Assembly (NCBI GenBank): GCA_018907035.1
Contig: JACCIC010000227.1
Location: 579,001-643,000, forward strand
From: Sycobia sp. Sy_11
Taxonomy: Eukaryota > Arthropoda > Insecta > Hymenoptera > Epichrysomallidae
Reading direction: 5' to 3'
Length of the DNA stretch: 64,000 nt
Under the pieces are notes generated by a model. The model searched no databases, was not told the origin of the DNA, and worked only from the letters and a program-made list of their open reading frames with translations. Made by a program: the position numbers and the translations under genes. Below, piece after piece: positions 46,656-60,146 of this stretch. Numbering within the stretch: the first letter of the stretch is position 1; every line of letters starts with the position of its first letter.

Positions 46656-49600
46656 ATATATTTTTAAGATTAATTAATATTATAATAAAATTAATAGTAT
46701 ATAAATTACAATTTAGTATCGGCATCCCCGAACTCGGCTTCGCCCGGGATAATAATTTAACCGATTTATTAAAAAGTTCAATAATATCTATGTACAAAAT
46801 ACTCTTATGTATAAATCTATATTCCTATATATAATTTTATCTATCCTAATTTTCGTATATAAAGGTAATATTTTGCAGACCATTCTTTTTGCTTCAATTT
46901 AATTTGATACCAATAATTAAATCACGAATATTTATAAGAATTGTGAGTTTTATTTTATCAACTTTATGATCATATTAATTTTATATATATATATATAAAT
47001 GTAATGTCAAACATACAAGAGATGTTTATAATAATTCCGTACCTATTGATATGACAGTTTTCTCAATTTTCTTCGTTATCGCGTAAAAGATTGTTTTACA
47101 AAACGATTCATACACATGAATTCAAAGAATATTCTTCAAAATAATTTAATTTAATTAGATTCATGTTTAATTCAATTTTTCCTTGCCACTTTTTAAAAAT
47201 TCGTTTTGGAAATCACAACTTTTAACACGGTTTTTTCCAGACCGTTTCTTTAAAAATATCACATAGTTGTTTTTAATATAAATAATTACACGATTATCTT
47301 ATTTATGAAAATCTAAATTTCCAAAAATGAAAAATTTCGTTAAAAATCAATATATTAATAGTATACACAAAATTTTATAGAACTTAGTTTCTTGTTCAAA
47401 AATTAAATTTACATGAAATTAAATTTCTTAAAAAAGAAACTTTTTTTTGTTTAATTTCATCAAACTTCTTTTTGCAGATCTTTAAGCGTTATAAAAATGA
47501 GCTTTTACAGAATTTCGATTAATCTTTTTATTGAAATAAATAAATTTCGGAAATTTATTTATTTTTCCTTAGCTACAGCGTTGTAAACTCTTGGACAGAA
47601 CTCACCTTTGTATACGGGACAATGAAAAAGAAAACTGTGATATTATCGTAATAATTGATACAGTGCGACATCGAAAGAATAGTATGCAATAAAAAGAGGT
47701 AGAAAATCTTTCTTTCTTCGCACAATAATTTTCCGAAATGATCCTCGTTATATATGACGTCGTAAATTGTCAAATACGAGTTAAAATTTCATCGCCAAGA
47801 CATTCATAAAATATCAAATGTGATTAAATTTAATTAAATCCGCGAAGATAGTATTCGATTAAACTATATTCAGACGTATCTTCTGTGAATCTTGGCTGGA
47901 AAGAAGATCTTTTGATTTCAAAATTTTATCGAAACTGGCAAGATCTTCCTTCGATTAAATGAAAATATAAGATTCTATTTGAATTTAATCAAACGAATTT
48001 AGATGCCGGAATATCGAATTTATCGAGGATATATCGACGTCTCATATGGAACTAAATATCAGTACATTCAGAACACTGCATAGAAAAACAAAATATTTCA
48101 TGTTATTACATGGAATTCCAACATAATTTCGAATTTCCCATAGAAAACTCCTAAATTTTTCATATTATCCGTCAGATTCCATATAGTTCCGAAGCAAATA
48201 ATTATTAGCCATAAACTAACATCTCACAAGTACAGATTAAACTCTGAAATTTTAATTTGACGCATTAAAAGAGCAAGGTTTAATAAGCTTAGCACCTATA
48301 AAATTCTTATTTAGACTAAACGATATGTGTTAGTTTCATCTTAGGAACTGATTTGAATTGTTATGTTTGAAGGAATTTGGTTGTTTTGCTTTTCATCGTA
48401 CAATAAATCGTCTTAGGTTTTGTTGGAACAACAAATATTAATATGATATACTATAATAATTTTAAACTTCATTATTTATTCTGAATTATATAATCAATCA
48501 TTTTTAATTCAATGAAAAATATTAGTCTACAGTTGTAGAACGTTCATCAACGTTCAACATTCATCTTTTCGTATAGCCTCTAATGGATAGTTACCGTGGC
48601 TTTCATTAATTAAACAAGAAGTTTCTGTAAATAAAATTGTTACTTCAAAATTAATTGTTGCATAAACATAACTATCCAAAATCAAGTTCTGTCCCAAGTA
48701 TACAGAATTATAAATTAAATTATGTTTTATACATTTAAAAAATTTGGTTTAATTTAATGTGCATTATATACGGCTTATGCGTACAATTCCAGACATAAAT
48801 TAACGTGAAATATTCAGAAATATAAAGTTTTTTTAAAATAAAGGGTCAATGGGTTTGAATACCCTAATGAATAATAACGTATCCCAGCACTAAAACGAAA
48901 ACGAGCAACTAATGCGTCGGAGGAGCAAAAACGACAATTCTGCGGTTGCAACCGTGCCGCATGAGAAGAGCATTGGGCAAAAGGGATGAGGGCGTAAACC
49001 GAATTAACAATTTCGGTCGCGTATAAGTGAAATTGATACGTCGGTTAGGTACTTACGTAGTTTTTTGCGCTCGGTAACTAAGAGGCATTATGTTATTCGC
49101 CTCGTGCTAAGGACGACCGAAGTTATCGTCCTCACCCCTTCTCGTCGAAAATCTCCCGCTCTGAGAGTAAACGCTCTTATTCGAATTACAGAATTCGCGT
49201 CCTTGTCGAATTAGCGTCATCTCGCGCGTCCACGCCAAGAGACGCTCGGCCGGGTGAGGAGGGGTCGGGGGAACTCGCACGTGATTTTGCGACTTGGACA
49301 GGCTCCAACTGCGGGTACTCGTAGAATTCTTGAGTTATCAAATTTCGAAAGGGCCTCGCGACCTACAAAATTTTCGCATCACTTGAAAATACTCTCTGCT
49401 CTACGAATATAGAGTTTTTTACGAGGGATTTTTATCTGCTATCATTTCGGCGTTTTATTAGCAGAGTAAAGTAAAAATATTGACTGTTAATTAACTACGG
49501 TGTTGTTCGACTTATAATATCAGAAATCGTTTTTATACTAGACTTCAAATCTACATTTTTTTAAATGTAGTTTGCGAAAATGTTAGATAAGAATCCAGAC

Positions 49601-51372
49601 ATATTTTTTCTCGATTATATTTCTAGCATTGCTTACTCCTGTAAATTCAATTTTTCTAAATTTATCGATCTCAATTACCATCCCGAAATATGACATATCT
49701 ATTTTTAAAAAGTATTGCAATAATTGGTTATCTATTATTATGGAGGAGTAAAGCCACGCGTAAAACTTACTATTCAATCTTTCTCTTCAGCGATTGCATA
49801 ATAATTACTTTTCAATAATAATAATTTTTTTATTAATTAGTGAATGTGATAAAACTGAAAAAACCTTGGTTTCTTATAAGATAATTTTAAATAGGGAAGT
49901 TTACAATTTTCATAATACGAAAACGTAATGTATCAAAGCGTTACAAGACTTATTGAGGAGGTAATCAGAGTTACCTCTCGCTGTACGAACTAAATCCTTC
50001 ATGCATATGTCGCAGTATCTCCTTGTCATTATGTTTCAAAATAATCTGAATAAAATTGCATACTAAAATTTATTTTTTGATATTTTTACCAAAACTCTTC
50101 ACAAGACGAATAAGATCGATCGATGCACATGAGAAATGAGAGAACTTTTTGAAGGCAAGTAGAACTGAATCTTTTCCGGCTTTGCATCGTGAAAAGTAAC
50201 GCAGTCAAAGCTGTATAATACTGCAAAGCTAAGCGAAGTTATGTATTATTTTACGAGCGTCCCTCAGTCGAGAAAGGGCAACTAATAAAAATCATGCGGC
50301 CCCCGTGCATGCGATGAATGCTATTTCTATAAGATTTCATGTTGCTCTCGATAGAATCTAGCCCAGGAAAAATGAAAGGGAGTCGCCGAGATCGAGGCAA
50401 GAAGGAAAAAAGTCATGTCGCGGTAATCTCGATTCGGAGATGATATCTCGATCTTCAATTGGACGTGGCAGTCTTGGTTCGCACGCTCACGTACGCACAT
50501 TACTGCTCCAGCGCTACCCCCTTTTCTATCGAGCAAAGGCAGCTCGCGAGCTGACGTACTCTTCTCTACGGAGCAGAGATCCTGGAGAAACGAACGAACG
50601 AACCGATCTGGGTGGGCGGGGGGGGGGGGTAGGGGTCGAGCAACGCGGGCCCTCCTGGAAAGGGGTGAAAAAGCGAATGGGTCGACGGACGCGTATGGCC
50701 GCGCGGATGAGGAAACGGAGAAATTGCAACGGACTTCGATGGACGGCGTCGGCGGATCGATAGAACGAGATTAAAAGAGGAAAAGCTGCGAGATTAAAAG
50801 GCAAAGTCCTCTTTTGCGCTCGCTCGACTGAGTGGTTGGGTAGGAAAGTAGGGCGGGGATGGCGGATACAATTGGGCAGACCGTCCGGACGGGAGGGCAG
50901 TCGGGCTCGGAAGGTGACATTTATATTCTCGCTATATAACCTCGTTGACGCTCGTTGAAGGTAACCAAACGACGCAGGGCGAAATTTCTCTCACTCTCTC
51001 TTATTCTCTCTTTGTCTCTCTCTCTCTCTCTCTTTCTCTCGCCTCCTTTTTCTCGCTTACCTTTCTTGAAGCGTATGGCAAGCTTCAGGTAACTGTATAA
51101 GCCTCGCGGGGAGGGGAAATCGAAGAATCGAAGTCGATGCAGGAATTTCGATTGCGCTCTGTTCTCCCTTTATATAACCCACCCTGTTCGATCTTCTCTA
51201 TCTCCTCTTTTCTTCCCTTCTTTTTATTTTTCTTCACTGAAATCTCCATAATTTAGCTTTGCTATGTAGGCCAGATTTGTATTATGTTTCGAGAAAATTT
51301 AATTTGAGTTCCAATAAAATGCACTTTACTAATTGCCTTGTAGCGTTTATTCATATATAGTGAAACAATAGC
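46656..51372. other. AT-rich intergenic region with GC-rich islands
   Basis: No gene recognised. GC-rich islands lie at about 48890-49340 and 50260-51180; the second has a run of about 13 G at 50619-50631 and CT-rich tracts near 51000-51050. A short GC-rich phrase near 46722-46748 (CCCCGAACTCGGCTTCGCCC) is isolated. Frames over 50.3-50.8 kb are antisense pairs without domains. Confidence 0.5.
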
Positions 51373-51930
51373 TTATTTTGTGCTTACATTTTTTGATTAT
51401 TTATTCTCATATTGAGAATTTCATAAGTAATTAAATTAGCAAATGTTTTATCGGTCTTACAGTCTTTATTCAATAATGTACTATTAATATTATATACCAA
51501 TTGATGACAGTCAGACTGTCCTTGTTTATAATCATTCAAGTAGAATCTGAAATGGAAATTACTACTATGCAAATGAAATAAAAATTAAAATAAATTAAAA
51601 AATAATAATAAAATGATTTATATTCTATGTTAGTAAAGGCCAACCTGACTGCCCCTATCACCAAAATTTAAATTTACCTTTAATATTCGACATCTTGAAT
51701 CGTTCCGGTTCATCGATTTATCTTCAATGTCTAAACTAAATATAGATTATTTTATTTTTATTTTTAGATGTTATTTTAATTTAATATTTTTTTAAAGGTA
51801 ATTTTCTTTTCAGATTCTATAGTGATGATTATAAACAAAAACAGTCTGACTATTATGATATTAGTATATTCTTTTTATAAAGACTATAAGAGCGATAAAA
51901 TTATTTATTAATTTCATTTACAAGAGTTGA
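51373..51930. mobile_element. Head-to-head Penelope-like remnants around a decayed pLTR
   Basis: The minus strand at about 51745-51590 resembles the 3' part of the PLE at 40.6 kb (TTTAGTTTAGA.., GGAACGATT.., then GGGGCAGTCAGGTTGG and CTTTACTAACATAG). Coding-like sequence on the minus strand at 51572-51384 (FYLNDYKQGQSDCHQL) is mirrored by a plus-strand copy at about 51803-51925 (FYSDDYKQKQSDYYDI). The two share position and residues, so they look like diverging copies of the same element's N-terminal coding region. Both are broken. Confidence 0.55.
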
Positions 51931-53038
51931 CACAAGCACAATTTGTAATTAAAAGATTTCTTATGTTCCTTTTATAAGCTTATTTAAAGCTGAATATTTA
52001 TCATATAAAATCAAATGGAATATTAGTAAATTATGTAGGAATAGATGTTGCGTAAATCAATTTTATTTTTATTGTTTAATGAATTTTTCTAATAAGTGGT
52101 ACTATTAATTTTTTTGTGATAATTAATTATTAATATAAATTAAGAGGATACCTATATATTATAGATAATTATTTAAAATTGACAATATTTCATAAATAAT
52201 AATAACAGTATGCAATGTTTTTATAAAATACAAGCTATGAAACATATGTAATGAATAAAGTAGAAACCAAAGAATAATATATCGAATATTACAGATAATG
52301 ATATTAATCAGAAACTATTCAGTGAATATGTGATCTAATGTATATACAATCCTTACTGCAGATTCTCAATGCTCCATAATACATCAAAGTGATAATCATT
52401 CTAATCTACGTACATTGCATACTAAGAGCTCTTTGGTCAGCATGATATCGACCTATCTAGCTGTCTATTATTCAATACTCCGTATTATGCCTATGTGATG
52501 TAGCGAGACACTTTAGACTAGATTTCGCTGCAGCTGCCGCAGGCTTGTGTAGAATCGGTATATAGAGCTAGAGTGCCATTCTGTTATGGCTTCACTTCAG
52601 ATTGAAGGAGACAGGTTATCTATTGTTACAAAAACTCTCGCCCTTGTAGTATGCATGTTAAAAATTATAGGTCAAACAAGTTCATACCTATTTTTTTAAC
52701 AATGATAAATTATGAAAATAAGTATTTATTTGTAAAATATATTTTTATGGATTATGAATAACAATTAACCTCTTCCTGTAATATTTAAATACTTATATTT
52801 TGGTTGTTCTTTGCTTATTATAATTTTATTTAAAGTAGCTATGCTATTTGTTCCAGATGTACAAAATGATGCCGGCTATTTGTAAATGATCTCATTATTT
52901 TTTAAGCTGGATTTTCGTTCAACCATTTATTTATTAATATTTTTTTTAGTCTTAAGTATATTTTGTTTAAAATATACGTAAAACTGTTATGTACTCAGAT
53001 ACATATAAAAAATAGTTGATTGATTTATTTATTAATTT
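51931..53038. other. AT-rich spacer, no gene seen
   Basis: A mildly GC-richer patch at 52490-52640 has no identifiable coding block. Confidence 0.6.
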
Positions 53039-53050
53039 AACATGAAAAAA
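53039..53050. repeat. LINE target site duplication, left copy
   Basis: AACATGAAAAAA, matched exactly at 58403-58414 after the poly-A tail. Confidence 0.85.
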
Positions 53051-53526
53051 CTCTCTCTAGGGGCTACATGACCGTGACGGGGTGAGAGGGCTTAAGCCGG
53101 GGGAGCAAGAAGGAGCGCTTGGTGGATGTACTAGATCCTTTTAGATCTGTACAACACGAAGAGTTCCGTATCCTTCCCTGGCTCACGAGTATTTGGATCG
53201 GGAATTCGGATCCCTATAAACGGGCTCTCCGAACTACCTGATGGGAGGATCCCTATAAACGGGTATCCTGAGAATGATTGCGAAAGTATGGATGGTATGT
53301 TATGGATGTGAGAGTCTGGGAAGAGGGTAAGGCTCCTTGGATAACTAAGAAGCAGCCTGCGGCTGAGAAACGGCGAATCTCGGTCTGCTAATTCGCCCCT
53401 AATCCAAAGTGTTAGATACCGTGCTGAAGGTTGAATGGCACAAAGGTGAATGTGTCGTCAACGGTTCCTTCGGGAAACCAGGTCGAATCCCGTCGTATTG
53501 CAGGCCTTACCCGGTAGTAGCGGTCC
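53051..53526 (+). promoter_or_regulatory. LINE 5' UTR with internal duplication
   Basis: GC-richer than its flanks. The phrase GGATCCCTATAAACGGG occurs twice about 40 bp apart (near 53208 and 53247). Non-LTR elements of this kind use an internal promoter here. Confidence 0.5.
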
Positions 53527-54466
53527 ATGCCAGATGGACTATATATATTCGCAATACTCGTGGAAACAGAAATGCAAAAACCTGAGAACACTGAGATGGA
53601 AATAAAGGGGGAGCACAAGATGGAAGAAAGTCGGGCTTTGTTACCGACAGAAACCATCTCGGAGGTACTGAGACCTGTTCAGGCCACTGATCAGAGGGAG
53701 ACGAGTGCACATGAAGGCACGGGCATGAACCGGAACCTGAGTGGAGCACAAAGGAGGAAACTCCTAAAACAAAAAGCGATGGAAGAGGGTCTACCTGTAT
53801 CTAGATCGGGGGCGGGGAGAAAGCGGAGGCAGGCAGAAAAGAGACGGGTACTAACCGTAATGACTACGTCGGCCTCAGCTGCTTCAGCCACTGATTCGGG
53901 TAAGAGGAGATCCTCAACCAGCCTTGGGTCTACTGAGCAGGGGCTTAAGAAACCGCTCAAAAAACGCAAGGAAGTCACGTACGCATGGGCAGCATCTCAC
54001 CTGCCTAGAGTGACACTCACGTGTGGTGAATATCTCGGTAGGGAAATGCCTGCAGAATCCTGCACGTAACTGAAAAAAGCAGTGGTGAAGAAAATCTGCG
54101 AAATTGACGATGACGATTTCGCACCGAGATTCAAAGAATCCTTTCCCAGAAGGGGAACAGTGGTCTTTGTCTGCGAGGACAAGGCCTGGATGAAAAGGGA
54201 GGCTGAGAATCTGAAGCTGGGGGACTCGGACCTCAAAGTCAGAGTAGGAACTCCGGAAGAATTAAAAAATTATAAAAGTAATTACAAAGATTCCGGCGGA
54301 GATAGAATCTGTCCCGGACTTCCTACAGTTGGTCCGAAGACAGAACAAAGGAGTGGATCCATCAAGATGGGCGATCATGAACAAGTCTGCCGACGGTAGT
54401 CTTGTTCTTGGTCTAGATGAACCATCACTGGAGGCCCTCCGAAGCAGAAACCTTAAACTCTCCGTC
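53527..54466 (+). pseudogene. LINE ORF1, one stop and a frameshift
   Basis: The N-terminal half is charged and low-complexity (RKLLKQKAMEEG, RSGAGRKRRQAEKRR), followed by KEVTYAWAASHLPRVTLTCG. An in-frame stop lies at 54067-54069 and the same frame resumes (IDDDDFAPRFKESFPRRG, KAWMKREAENLKLGDSDLKV). Near 54330 the frame shifts to a conserved-looking end ..DPSRWAIMNKSADGSLVLGL. It would be the RNA-binding chaperone of the element. No zinc knuckle was seen. Confidence 0.8.
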
Positions 54467-54568
54467 GGGGGTTGAGACGGTCACCTTTAAGGTACTGTCT
54501 CGACAAAGTACCGCTGAAGCAAAGGGAGAAACTTCCACGGAAGGCGTATCTAAGAAATAGCATCCTCA

Positions 54569-57500
54569 ATGGCTATTTCGGGGATACGATTTACCCAAAT
54601 AAATTTGCACCATTCCAAAAGCGCCTCGGCAATCTTAACGAGAAGCCTGGGAAAGATGCATACACACATAGCCCTAATACAGGAACCCTGGATTTGGAGG
54701 GAACGTATTAGGGGTATTAACGCGAAAGGGGAACTTTTTGTGGAGTCCAGAGTTGGAAACGCGAGAGCTTGCATTTTCATCAACGGAATTAATGGTTTTC
54801 TGTTGCATGAACTGAGCTGCAGGGACTGCACCACCATGAAAATAGAAATCGAGAGCAAAGACCGACATGTGTGCAGTATCATAGTTTGCTCAGACTACCT
54901 TGCACACGATGAGGATATACCTATCTCTAGTATGAGAAAGGCGGTTGAATTCAGCAGACGCTCGAATCTGGACTTGATCATTGGCTTTGACGCTAATGCA
55001 TACCATGTGACATGGGGTAGCACCGATATCAACGCGAGAGGAGAGGCTTTACTAGAGTAGTTAATCGGAAGTCATTTAGATATAGTCAACCGAGGAAATG
55101 AACTCACTTTTATAACAGCTAACAGAAATGAGGTCCTTGACCTTACTGTAGCATCTGTTAAAGCAAAAAGTATTATACATGGATGGAAGGTGGAAAAAGA
55201 ATCATCCATGTCAGACCATAGGACCATAACATTCCAATTGGAATAGCTTAACACAAGAATGGAACCGAGGAGAAAACCAACAGATACAGATTGGGAACTA
55301 TTGGGAACAGATGAACTGCGTGAAAGCACTGCTCATCTAAAGGAGAATATGGCACTGAGTTTCAAGTGGACTGGACATTATGTAAAGTCCAGACAGCAAT
55401 TACCAGAGCTTACGAAAACAACTGTCCATTGAAACCTGTTAGGAAACCTAACAGCGCATACTGGTGGAATGGGAAACTAGAGGTGCTGAGAAAAAGAGCA
55501 CGCAAGGCATTCAATAGGGCGAAGAAGAGGAAAAACTCTGAGGGATGGTCCATATATAAGAAAACAGTGAGCGATTTCAAAAGAGAACTAAACATTGCTA
55601 AAAGAGAAGCATGGACGAATTTCTGTTCAGGGACCGAGAACCTGTCTGATGTAGCCAAATTGGCCAAAATCCTAACAAAGGATAATAACTATCGACTGAA
55701 AAATCTACGAGATGCAGCAGGTAGTTATGTAAATACAGAAGAGGGCACGCTTGAACTACTTCTGAAGGCTAACTTTCCTACTTCATCAGGAACTGCAAAA
55801 ATGAAATATACCACACCATCACGAAACGGCTGGTAGGTGCAGATTGGAAAACAGCTGTTCAAATTGTGACTCCGAAGAAGATAAAATGGTCGATTTACTC
55901 CTTTGAACCATATAAGACACCAGGACCTGATGGCATCTTCCCTAAGATGTTACAGATGGGATGTGAAAGTATTTTAAAACTTATTATGGGGATCTTCAAA
56001 GGCAGTATCGCAACTGGGTATATACCAGAGGTATAGAAGACATCTCGTGTCTCTTTCATTCCCAAACCTGGGAGAGGTAGTTACTCGTCGGTGAAAGACT
56101 TCAGACCAATTTGTCTGACGTCATTCATGCTAAAAACGATGGAGAGGGTAGTACATTTAAGGCATTTTACACGATTTACATATAAGGCAAACAGTATTGA
56201 TTAATAGCCCAATTTCAAGTAGGCAACATGCCTACACGACGGGAAAGTCCACTGAGACAGCTCTTGACTCAGTGGTCAAACACATTGAGAAGGCTTAGAG
56301 CTCGAAGGAAACTGTAATAGGTGCTTTCGTAGACATAGAAGATGCTTTCAATAGCACCACTATGATTTCCATTGACAACGCTCTATATACTAAGGAAATA
56401 ACACCCTCTATTAGAAGGTGGATTATGAGTTCCTTAAGTAATAGAGAGGAATATAGTGAATGGAAAGGTAAACTCGTAAGAGGTAAAGTCAACGTAGGAT
56501 GTCCACAAGGACGGGTACTTTCACCTCTCCTGTGGAATCTTGTAGCTGATGGCTTACTGCGTATGCTTGAAGAGGAAAGATTCTTCGCAGTCGCATACGC
56601 AGATGATTTCGCAGTTGTCAGGGACAAGTACGAAGAGATATTACCTGAAATTCTTCATGAGGTTCTGGTAAAGGTCAATGACTGGTATCAAGAGAGATCC
56701 CTGGGGACCAATCCAAAGAAGATCGAAGTTGTAGCCTTTACTAGAAAATACAAGAGCAAAATAAGATATTGCGTAAACTTCCGCGGGCAAGGTATACCGT
56801 ATATGGAAGGAGTTAAATACCTAAGTGTATACCTAGATAAGAAACTATCGTGGGGACAACACCTACGAATGCAGAGTAAAACGATCATCAACATGCTGAT
56901 GCAATGTAGGTCCGCTATCGGCACGTGCTGGGGGCTTGAACCGCAGAAAGTTTTATGGATATATAAAACAATATTGACTTATGCTGCCTTGGTGTGGTGG
57001 AAGGTGATCGAGAATAAATCCTCTGCGAGAATCCTGGATCATATACAGGCAATCTCGCTAAAGGGAGCATTTGGATTAAAAAGGAGTACCCCTACTGCTG
57101 CTGTCAGGATGATGCTAGGTCTGGACAGCCTGGACTTGGAAATAACAAGAACAGCTGCCAGATCGTCTTATAGAATGATATGCAGCGGTCAGTGGGATAG
57201 TACCGCAACTGGGCACACTACCATTTGCAGGGAAATACTGAGAGGTCCAACTTTTAATCTTTCTCAGGATCGTACTAACAAAACTCTCTGCTTCGGGCAA
57301 CGATATAAGATCAGGGTACCGAGCAGAGAGGATTGGAATAATGACCTAAATTTGGGAGGTGATATCTGGTTCACAGCAGGATCCAGAACAGATGTTGATA
57401 CTGGATTCGGTACATATGGACCTGCACGCAGTTTAAATTCAGCCTTTAGACTGAATAAATACAACACAGTGTTTCAGGCAGAAATAGCTGCCATTAAAAC

Positions 57501-58194
57501 CTGTACTTTAATGCAAAGGGGAATTAAGGGCAGATGCATAAACATATGCGCAAACAGCATAGCAACGCTGAAGGCCCTCGATCGATCCTGCACTACGTAA
57601 CTACCGGTTAAAGAAGCTAAAATTGCTCTAGACAATTTGACCAGGCTAAATAAGGTCTGTGTTACATGGATACCGAGAAAATCGACCCGTAAGGGAAACA
57701 TGAAAGCAGACATTATGACCAAACAAGGATGCTCATCGGGGTGCCATCGGGTAACGGATACCGCTGTACCTTACCAAGAGGGATCCAATGTGATAGAGAA
57801 AAGCCTTGAGAAAGTAAAACAAATAACGTGGGAAAACTCACGTAGATATATATGGTCCAAAGACCTTCTCGGCAGTAAGAACTGTGGATGGGCTAAAGGG
57901 ATCATCAAATTAAATAAACGTGAAGCAAAGCTAATCCTGGAACTTACAACAGGACACAGCAATTTACGGTGTTATACACACAAGATCAGAGGACAAAGTA
58001 ACCTCTACAGATGGTGTGGGAAGGAGGAGGAAACTCCGAGGCATTTCTTCTGCACATGCCCTAACTTAACGGAATGTCGCAGAAAGTGGCTAGGAGCAGA
58101 TAACCAGGACCACGACAGTTTTGCCAAAGTGGATGTATTCAGTCTTCTGGCATATTGCAGAGAACTGAATGTAGTGGAAACCATAGAAGATTAA
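54569..58194 (+). pseudogene. LINE ORF2: endonuclease, reverse transcriptase, RNase H
   Basis: From the ATG at 54569. Endonuclease: QINLHHSKSA, ALIQEPW, GFDANAYHVTWGS near 54980 and SDHR at 55211-55222. Reverse transcriptase: KTPGPDGIFPK (55916 on), FRPICLTSF, FVDIEDAFN near 56330, GCPQGRVLSPLLWNLV and YADDF at 56596-56610. RNase H: WFTAGSR near 57370, where the usual Asp is Ala, and FQAEIAAI, ANSIATLKAL, KADIMTKQG. C-terminus: WCGKEEETPRHFFCTCPNL near 58015. Stops at 55058, 55243, 55834 and 57598, others near 56034 and 56296, and at least one frameshift make it inactive. Confidence 0.92.
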
Positions 58195-58404
58195 TCAGGG
58201 GGAAAGGAATACAATGGCGATAGCTAACTGTTCTTGAGCATCTATTTTGTAACCTGATATGGTTAGTGGGTTTAGTAGGTTAGAATCGTACATAACCTGG
58301 AACCGGCTCCAGTGGTAGTCTCAGTTGGCGACAGCCATTAGCCGTCAAACAATTGGCGGATGAACTTCCCACTATTCAACGAAAAAAAAAAAAAAAAAAA
58401 AAAA
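58195..58404 (+). other. LINE 3' UTR and poly-A tail
   Basis: About 190 bp of 3' UTR following the ORF2 stop, then an A tract. The second target duplication, AACATGAAAAAA, overlaps its end at 58403-58414. Confidence 0.85.
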
Positions 58405-58414
58405 CATGAAAAAA

Positions 58415-59130
58415 TCAACAAAATGCTTGTATTCTGTTATCAATACTGGTTTGCTTGAGAATGTCCTAAAAATCCTGCACTTTTCGGTAATGTACACCTT
58501 TTCAGAAACACTTTTAAATAAGAGTCCTTTTTCTGAAGTACATTTTTCGATAATCTTTAAATATTTTAATTAAGAAAATGTATATTTGGTATTTGATTTA
58601 TTACATTAACTATATATTTATATAATATGAAATAAATAGCTTTGTTTCATCTTCTTACTTTTTAAAAAAAATAATAATATGATTAATGTATTACATTTAA
58701 GTTTATAATGTCTATGTATTGACCTAAAATAATCAATTTGTAACAAAATTTAGGTAGAACGTGCGTGCATTTATTTTTTACCTTTTCTACCCTCTGATTT
58801 ACTCATTCCGAATAGAAATCATTTCAGGCAAGTCTGGCACAAAAGACAGGAACCCTGTATACGTATTAAATCAGACGTGTACCCATACACGAATCAGGGG
58901 CTGTACAGGCTACCTGTAAATACGAGTACACCGCCTTTAGTGATAATGAATGTACCATAAACTATTTGCTTTTAATATGAATATATCTTAATTTGCAATA
59001 TAACCTACCTTCATTTCATTGTGTTCAAACATTTATAATATATAACAACAATATATATATATATGAATAATCAGGTATGTAAGAGATGTGAAAATTGTTT
59101 TATTTCTATAAAAACTTTCCATGTTTTACT

Positions 59131-59182
<52 letters not shown>

Positions 59183-59459
59183 TGGAGAGAATGTGTTTTT
59201 GAACAACTTGCATATAACATACATACGTAGCTTTGTATATGGAACATCTTTAGTCAATGATTTCGATTTAGCTCTTTATGATTATTCCTTTAGCTCAGAA
59301 ATAGAATATATACAATATGAATACAAAGTTGATGTAGACAAGGGACGGAATCAACTGCGCTAAAAGTCGTAAAATTTTCGATTTATTATAGTCAATTGGT
59401 TTATTTCATTGAGCTTCGTTACCTATTTACTTGACATCCATGATAATGATTTATGTTTT
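58415..59459. other. AT-rich spacer with (TA)n, no gene seen
   Basis: Contains (TA)n at about 59139-59180. The frame at 59121-59363 starts in the repeat and shows no domain. Confidence 0.6.
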
Positions 59460-60146
59460 GATAATGGGATTATAATTCAAATGTTATTTTCTGGTCTATG
59501 GTATTATAGAAAGACCTGATGCATTTTCATGGTATATATAATTATAAAAGAACTGCTGTATTATCGGTATCAAGAAAGTACTATAAGAGAATTTAATATT
59601 TATCTATGAAACATTTATTTAGTTCTGTCATTCCAAACAGCGAGGTTTGAATCATAAAATTTATATTAATATCAAGTTGTCAGTAATACGAAATTGGTTT
59701 GTTAATAAAATGTTAAAATATTAATTAGATTTTTTCCTATTTTTATGTTTCTGATAACGTGATTTGCATAGACCGCATTTTTTAATTTCAAAGAACTCTC
59801 AATTTCTTCTTATTGTACTGCCATGTATTCTAATATGAATCAATTGCGTTAGAGGACAGTTTTTTAATAAAATATTTAATTCTTATTTTCATACTCACCA
59901 ATGCTGATATTGCTCATGATATCAACCAAATTATATAAAACATTTTAAAATTATTAATACTATAAAGTCGGGACTAGGTCCAGCTTCTAGTTACAAATAT
60001 TCTATATACAAGGGTGGTCCCAGAAGTATCTGGCCTGGCCTAGAGGTGGCGGTAGTTGCTCATAAAATACCATTGTATTAGAAAGTACACAATCTATAAA
60101 GAATATGTCTCAAGTTTGAAGACGTCATGATGTTTAACATGGAAAA

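Larger units (their letters stand above)
53051..58404 (+). mobile_element. Full-length non-LTR retrotransposon, RNase-H-bearing Jockey-superfamily type
   Basis: About 5.35 kb between 12-bp target duplications, ending in a poly-A tract of about 22 at 58383-58404. Order: 5' UTR (53051-53526), ORF1, then ORF2 with AP-type endonuclease, reverse transcriptase, RNase H and a C-terminal cysteine-histidine motif. The EN-RT-RNH order and the QINLHHSKSA start suggest an I/LOA/R1-like clade; the exact clade is not settled. Both frames carry stops, so it is dead but structurally complete. Confidence 0.92.

Noticed and set aside
46722..46748. Isolated GC-rich phrase that could be a tRNA or terminator fragment
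   Set aside because: It has a small hairpin at best and no tRNA cloverleaf or A/B boxes, so no RNA gene is supported.
50440..50804. Overlapping Arg/Gly-rich and Pro-rich frames
   Set aside because: They are complementary readings of a GC-rich island with a G homopolymer, and show no domain or splice evidence.
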